In this document: piece after piece, positions 58,477 to 64,000 of the stretch
How the letters are laid out: each line of letters begins with the position of its first letter
Numbering within the stretch: the stretch's first letter is position 1
Assembly: GCF_038502225.1 (NCBI RefSeq)
Contig: NW_027195530.1
Coordinates: 107,152 to 171,151 of the forward strand
From: Cherax quadricarinatus
Taxonomy: Eukaryota > Arthropoda > Malacostraca > Decapoda > Parastacidae
Length of the DNA stretch: 64,000 nt
Direction of reading: 5' to 3'
The notes under the pieces: model-generated
Database searches by the model: none
Seen by the model: the letters and a program-made list of their open reading frames with translations, nothing else
What the model was told of the DNA's origin: nothing
Made by a program: the position numbers and the translations under genes

Positions 58477-60454
58477 GTACTCACCTAACTGTGGTTGCAG
58501 GGGCCGAGACTCAGCTCCTGGCCCCGCCTTTTCACTGATCGTTACTAGATCCTCTCTCCCTCTCTGCTCCCTGAGGTTTGTCATACCTCGTTTTGACGCT
58601 ATGTATAGTTCCTCCCTCCACTACATCACTTGCTAGGCTATTCCACTTCTTGACGACTCTATGACTGAAGAAATACTTCCTAACGTCCCTGTGACTCGTC
58701 TGAGTCTTCAGCTTCCAATTCTGACCCCTTGTTTCTGTGCCCCCTCTCTGGAACATCCTGTCTTTGTCCACCTTATCTATTCCACGCAGTATTTTGTATG
58801 TCGTTATCATGTCTTCCCTGACCCTTCTGTCCTCCAGTGTCGTCAGTCCGATTTCCCTCAACCTTTCTTCGTAGGACATTCCCATGAGCTCCGGGACTAA
58901 CCTTATTACAAACCTTTGCACTTTCTCTAATTTCTTGACATTCTTGACCAGGTGTGGGTTCCAAACTGGTGCTGCATACTCCAGTATGGGCCTGACGTAC
59001 ACGGTGTAGAGTCTTAATCGATTCCTAACTGAGGTATCGGAATGCTCTTCTCAGGTTTGCCAGGCGCCCATATGCTACAGGAGTTATCTGGTTGACGTGT
59101 GCCTCAGGAGATGTGCTCGGTATTATACTCACCCCAAGATCCTTTTCCTTGAGTGAGGTTTGCAGTCTTTGGTCACTGAACCCATACTTTGTCTACCGTC
59201 TTCTTTGCTCTTCCCCGATCTTCATTACTTTGCATTTAGCTGGGTTAAATTCGAGAAGCCAGTTGCTGGACCAGGCTTGCAGCCTGTCCAGATCTCTTTG
59301 TAGTCCTGCCTGATCCTCATTTGATTTAAGTCTCCTCATTAACTTCACACCATCTGTAAAGAGGGATGCTTCTGAGTCTACCCCTTCCATCATGTCATTT
59401 ATATATACCAAAAATAGCACTGGCGATGGGATTGACCCCTGTGGAGCCAAGCTCGTCACAGGAGCCCACTCTGACACCTCGTCACATACCATGATTCGTT
59501 GTTGCCTTCCTGTCAGGTATTCTTTGATCCACTGCAGTGACCTTCCTGTTGTGCGTGCCTGATCCTCAAGTTTTTTCACTAACCTCTTGTGAGGAACTCT
59601 GTAGAAGGTCTTACGGTGCAAGAAAATGCAATCTACTCACCCCTCCCTCTCTTGTCTTACTTTCGTTACCATGTCATAAAACTCCAGTAGGTTTGTCACA
59701 CAGGACTCTCCTTCCCTGAATTTGTATTGGTTGCCGTTTATAAGCATGTTCCGTTTATAAGCTTTCCTCCTGATAATTTTCTCCATGACTTTGCATGCTA
59801 AACACATCAGTGACACTGGTCTGTAGTTTAGTGCCTCGTGTCTGTCTCTTTTCTAAAAATGGGGATTACATTTGCTGTCTTTCATACCTCAGGTAGTTGC
59901 CCAGTTTCATTGGATGTGTTGAAAATTGTTGTTAGTGGCACACACAGAGTCTCTGCTCCCTCTCCAAGGACCCATGGAGAGATGTCCGGTCCTGCTGCCT
60001 ATGAGGTATCAAGTTCACTTAGCAGCTTCTTCACCTCCTCCTCGGTTGTGTGTATTTCATCCAGCACTTGTTGGTATATTCTGTGTTGTTGTAACCCTGT
60101 ATTCTGACTTCCTGGAGTCCTTTCTGTCTCCACTGTAAATACCTCCTTAAATCTCAGGTTGAGCTCCTCACATACTTCATGGTTGTTTCTAGTGAGCTCC
60201 CCCACCTTCCTTCCTTCCTTCCTTAGCCTGACTACTTGGTCCTTGACTGGAAATAAGTAAAGACCCCAACAAAAATAAGTCACTTTGTCTAACTTTTTTG
60301 AGTTATCCTAGGTACTTTACACATATGCTGCTATGTATGATAATCTATGTTACTGTATTTGTGTATACCTGAATAAACTTATTTATTCCTCCTGATGTGG
60401 CTATACAACAGCTTCGGGTCATTTTCGTACTGTCGCTAGGCCTTCATCCTTATC
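58477..60454 (-). mobile_element. LINE-B copy B4, minus strand, decayed
   Basis: The 3' end at 58477 has GTGAGTAC once and no (CA)n. The C terminus and thumb (58532-59002) and the palm with PVTSLAPQGSIPSPVLF are readable. The FADD box is altered (SLFTDGVKLM near 59370), so the polymerase is dead. Many frameshifts. It is interrupted at 60250-60391 by SINE-C and continues to ~60454 (YSHIRR), where LINE-C2 begins. Confidence 0.85.
60250..60391 (+). mobile_element. SINE-C copy, head-truncated
   Basis: Starts GTAAAGACCCCAAC, shares GACCCCAA...GTTATCCTGGG-type sequence with SINE-A, then has its own tail (CATATGCTGCTATGTATGAT) ending AATAAACTTATTTATT. Inserted in LINE-B4. Confidence 0.75.
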
Positions 60455-63400
60455 TTATTTATTTATTTATTTATTTAATAATTTGAACATGATACAGAGA
60501 AGTACAAAGGAATACAGTTATTACAGTGCAACATGCTAAAGCCCCTTGTATGCAGAGCATTATGGGCAGGCTTAAAATTATCTTAAGATTAACTAAGCAA
60601 TGATGGTAAAACCATTATTGTAAACAGATAACAATTAAGCACAAATGAGTATTACAAAGACAGGTCATATGGTCATTTACTGTGTTATTGTGCAATCAGT
60701 AGAATGGAGTATTCTGTTAGGTAATGTAATTAAAAAATAACAAAGTTTGATTGGGTCACAGGTTAGACATTTATGAGATACAATTATTCAGTATTTATTT
60801 AGTTGTGGGTGAGTAAGTGATTTTTGAGAAGAGACTTGAATTTATAAACAGACAGTGTTTCTTTTATATTTACAGGTAATGAATTCCAGATTTTAGGGCC
60901 TTTTATGTGCATTGAGTTTTTGCATAGCGTGAGATGGACACGAGGAACATCAAAGAGTGATCTGTGCCTTGTGTTATGGTCATGTGTTCTGTTGAGGTTG
61001 GCAAGATGTTTGAGGGGAGGGTTTATATCCGAGTTAAGTGTTCTATGTATGTAGTAGGTGCAGTAATAAGTATGGATGTTTTGTATGGTGAGTAGGTTTA
61101 GTGTTTTGAATATTGGTGGAGTGTGCTGCCTGTAGTGAGAATTTGTTATCATTCTGACTGCAGCCTTTTGTTGGGTAATTAATGGTCTGAGATGGTTTAT
61201 TGTTGTTGAGCCCCATGCACAAATTCCATAGGTGAGATAGGAATAAATAAGTGAGTGATATAGGGCCAGGAGGCCTGACTGTGGAACATAGTACCTTATC
61301 TTCGATAGTATGCCTACGGTCTTGATTTTTTTTTTGGAAATATGTTGTATATGTGTATGAAATTTGAGTCTATTATCAAGGTGGATTCCTAAGAATTTTC
61401 CCTATGTGAGTTTTGTGATAGGTGATCCGTTTATCATTATGTTAAGAGGGACGTCAGTAGCTCTCTTACCAATCTGAATGAAGTAGGTTTTGTCAATGTT
61501 TAGTGTAAGTTTGTTAGTTCTCATCCAGGTAGATATTTTCTGTAATTCGGTGTTTACAGTATTGGCTAGCATGACTGGGGTAGGGTGAGAGAAGACGTAT
61601 GTAGTGTCATCTGCAAATAGTGTGGGTTTGAGTATTTGCGAAGCATTTGGTAGGTCATTTATGTATATGAGAAAGAGATGAGGGCCTAAGAAACTTCCCT
61701 GTGGAACACCAACTGTAATTGGCTGTGCGGAAGAGTTTGCCCCATTTGTGTACACATATTGGCTTCTGTTGCTGAGGTATGACTTTAGGTAGTTGAGGGA
61801 GTGCCCTCTTATACCATAGTGTGACAATTTTATGTGGAGCAAGTCGTGGTCAACTGTATCAAAAGCTTTACGTAAATCAATGAAGATCCCCAGTGGGACT
61901 TCTTTTTTTCTCTATTGCAGTGTATATGTGTTCTAGCATGTGTATAATAGCATCATTAGTATTTTTATTAGGCCTGAACCCAAATTGACAGGGGTTGAGT
62001 ATATTGTGGGAGATGAGGCAGGAATAGATTCGCTTATGACTTAATTTTTCGAAGATTTTAGAGAGAGGGTGTAAGTTGGATATTGGCCTATAGTTATAAG
62101 ATAAGATAAGATTTCGTTCGGATTTTTAACCCCGGAGGGTTAGCCACCCAGGATAACCCAAGAAAGTCAGTGCGTCATCGAGGACTGTCTAACTTATTTC
62201 CATTGGGGTCCTTAATCTTGTCCCCCAGGATGCGACCCACACCAGTCGACTAACACCCAGGTACCTATTTGCTGCTAGGTGAACAGGACAACAGGTGTAA
62301 GGAAACGTGTCAAATGTTTCCACCCGCCGGGAATCGAACCCGGGCCCTCCGTGTGTGAAGCGGGAGCTTTAGCCACCAGACCACCGGGTCACCCAATTCA
62401 AGTGTGTTTGGCCTCCTCCTTTATGTTTCGGGGTAACCCTTGCTATTTTGAGAACTGTAGGAAAGGTAGAGGATTCAATGGATTTGTTAGAGTGTTGCAA
62501 TGATTGGTGATAGCGCTTGTGACGCTTTTTTTGTATATAAAGGGTGGTAAGGTATTTAAATCTCCTGTCTTGTTTTTTAGTGTGTTGATAATAAGGGAGA
62601 CTTCAGTTGGGTTAGTCGGAGCTAGGAACAGTGTGTTCGGGTAGTTACCAGTGAGGTAGTCATTGAGTGGGGTATCTGAGCTTGGGATTTTATTGGCTAG
62701 GTTTTTTCCTATAGTGGAGAAGAAATCATTGAGTCTGTTTGCTGTTTCTGTTGGTGGGAGTTGGGGTTCATCTGGTTTTGTTAATTAAATTTCGCTATTT
62801 CGTGATATCTTTTTTGTTCCTAGAATTTCTGATAGGGTTTTCCAGGTCTTTTTTATATCACCTCGTAAGTTGGATAATCTGTTTGCATAATACAATTTTT
62901 TAGCCCTTCTTATCAGGCTGGTTAGGGCTGACGAATAATGTTTTGTTTGGTCTCTGGTTATGTGGCCCATTCTGTACTGTTTTTCATATAAGTGCTTTGT
63001 GTTTATGGATTTGAGGATGCTGGGTGTTAGCCAGGGACTGTTCAGTCTCTTAGCTGTCATCTGTTTAGTTTTTTTTTTAGGGCTGTGCTTGTTATAAAGG
63101 TATTGGGTCTTTTTTAGAAAATTATTAATACATTCGTCAATATCTGTAGAGATTTCTAGCTCAGTGTGCCAGTCAATGTTTGTCACTGCTGTTGTGAAGT
63201 TATTAATGGCTGCCTCATTGTGAAGTCTGAAAGTGACTTTAGTAGTGTCTTGGGGTAATTTGCCTAGATTAGTTATGAGGAAGGTAGGGTAGTGGTGTGT
63301 GGTATTATCTGTGATTATGCCTGATTTTAAAGACGATATGGTGTTGGTTCAGATGTGGTCTAGTAGGGAAATATTAGTCTCTGTAACTCTTGTAGGTTTT

Positions 63401-63543
63401 GTTACTGTTGGTAGCAACAAGCAGTTACTCACAGTGTTTGTGAATTCAGTAACGTGTGGGTCCTGGTCTTGTAGGAGATTTATATTGAAGTCACCTGAGA
63501 GTAGTAAGTGATCTTTGTTCGTGCGTGCATCAGTTATCATATA
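60455..63543 (-). mobile_element. LINE-C copy C2, minus strand, decayed
   Basis: The 3' tail (AAAT)n is at 60455-60481. Going 5': 3' UTR, thumb and C terminus (60799-61152), palm with VPQGSFLGPHLF and FADDTTYVF (61402-61842), and linker (62785-63186). The C-terminal half of an endonuclease follows, with LLLSGDFNINLLQ and a SLLDHI end (63349-63540). It is split by a SINE-A at 62096-62394. Frameshifts make it inactive. The endonuclease start is missing. Confidence 0.85.
62096..62394 (-). mobile_element. SINE-A copy, minus strand
   Basis: Full-length partner of the SINE at 8277: tail (GATAA)n at 62096, B box on the minus strand near 62330, A-box-like region near 62370. Inserted between TATAGTTAT and TCAAG of LINE-C2. 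Confidence 0.9.
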
Positions 63544-63574
63544 TATTCCCCATAACTAGGCTATGCATAACTAG

Positions 63575-63770
63575 GCTAATCTGTAATGGGGAGCCCATCA
63601 CTTCAGTTTCCTCAGTAAGATATCTGGAAATCCTCTTTGACCCATGCATGTCAGGAGAATTGATAGGGAACAGTGTAGTAAAGAAAGCGAATGTCACACT
63701 AGGAAATTTGCTTAATATATCTGGTATCTTATTTTCATTAATAAGATATCTTGACATGTCACATGGGTTA
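63575..63770 (+). pseudogene. Possible LINE RT thumb fragment
   Basis: The plus frame reads SVRYLEILFDPCMSGEL then VVKKANVTLGNLL, which resembles the segment after the palm in LINE RTs (KYLGI, then a KAN/LG helix). Not one of the three LINE families described here. Homology is judged by eye only. Confidence 0.4.
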
Positions 63771-64000
63771 TTATACTGTCTGTCTCTGTATTCCTCAATA
63801 AATGGACAATTTTTTGTTTATATTTTATTTAAAATAACATATTACAAAATATTAAAATTAAACATAGAAAAACATATACTTGGACAATCAGGTAATCAAA
63901 CAATAAAACATAAAGTACAGTACAACATATACCAAGATCAACAATCAGACTGTTGCAATATACACGTCAAACAACCTTATCTATACAGCCTCCAAAAATG
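63771..64000. other. AT-rich, nothing recognised
   Basis: No frame or repeat of note up to the window edge. Confidence 0.4.

Overview
This 64 kb window looks like a repeat-saturated arthropod genome, most likely a decapod crustacean. That is inference: the dominant LINE carries a C-terminal peptide and 3' end that I associate with decapod assemblies, and no search could be run. There are no bacterial-type operons, no CRISPR and no convincing functional RNA gene. Almost everything is retrotransposon sequence or tandem repeat. The one plausible host gene is a secreted, Pro/Thr-rich mucin-like ORF on the minus strand (17402-19306).

Layout. 1-1319: LINE ORF1 (zinc-knuckle protein, minus) running off the left edge. 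1786-2579: truncated LINE-A. 2719-2796: integrase relic. 3076-5880: 15/30-bp minisatellite abutting a minus-strand protease and gag of a Gmr1-like Gypsy (Gypsy-2). 7165-10996: LINE-A2 with a SINE inside. 11008-13260: Gypsy-2 RT/RNase H relic and probable 3' LTR. 13279-17395: minisatellite split by LINE-A3. 17402-19306: mucin-like gene. 19571-25440: two abutting minisatellites (44-bp and 19-bp units), the first carrying a Penelope-like insertion. 26515-41787: a nest of elements in a Gypsy-2 copy. 41788-42132: (TA)n. 43302-51091: LINE-B copies separated by (CA)n tracts, then LINE-C. 51320-53835: an LTR-like repeat broken by two convergent LINE-A copies. 54283-58050: 43-bp and 21-bp minisatellites. 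58477-64000: minus-strand LINE-B and LINE-C with SINE insertions.

The nest can be dated from its own junctions. Gypsy-2 (gag 27655-28550 resuming at 39734) was hit by Gypsy-1b (28556-39728, 5-bp duplication GACAG). The 5' LTR of Gypsy-1b was then hit by Gypsy-1a in the opposite orientation (28677-33023, duplication ATTCT). LTR pairs differ at about 8 of 339 positions in 1b and 3 of 339 in 1a, which agrees with that order. Gypsy-1a keeps one uninterrupted 1195-codon gag-pol ORF.

The strongest lead is how Gypsy-1 starts reverse transcription. The sequence just downstream of its 5' LTR is not a tRNA-type primer site. It is an exact 18-nt reverse complement of the LTR segment lying about 30 nt after a TATA box, which should be the 5' end of the element's own RNA. 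This is the arrangement of self-primed Tf1-type elements. Other leads are the Gmr1 gene order (integrase before RT) of Gypsy-2, a three-hairpin 3' end on LINE-A whose stop codon sits in a hairpin loop, LINE-B copies chained through (CA)n, and SINEs that share heads or cores but swap tails.
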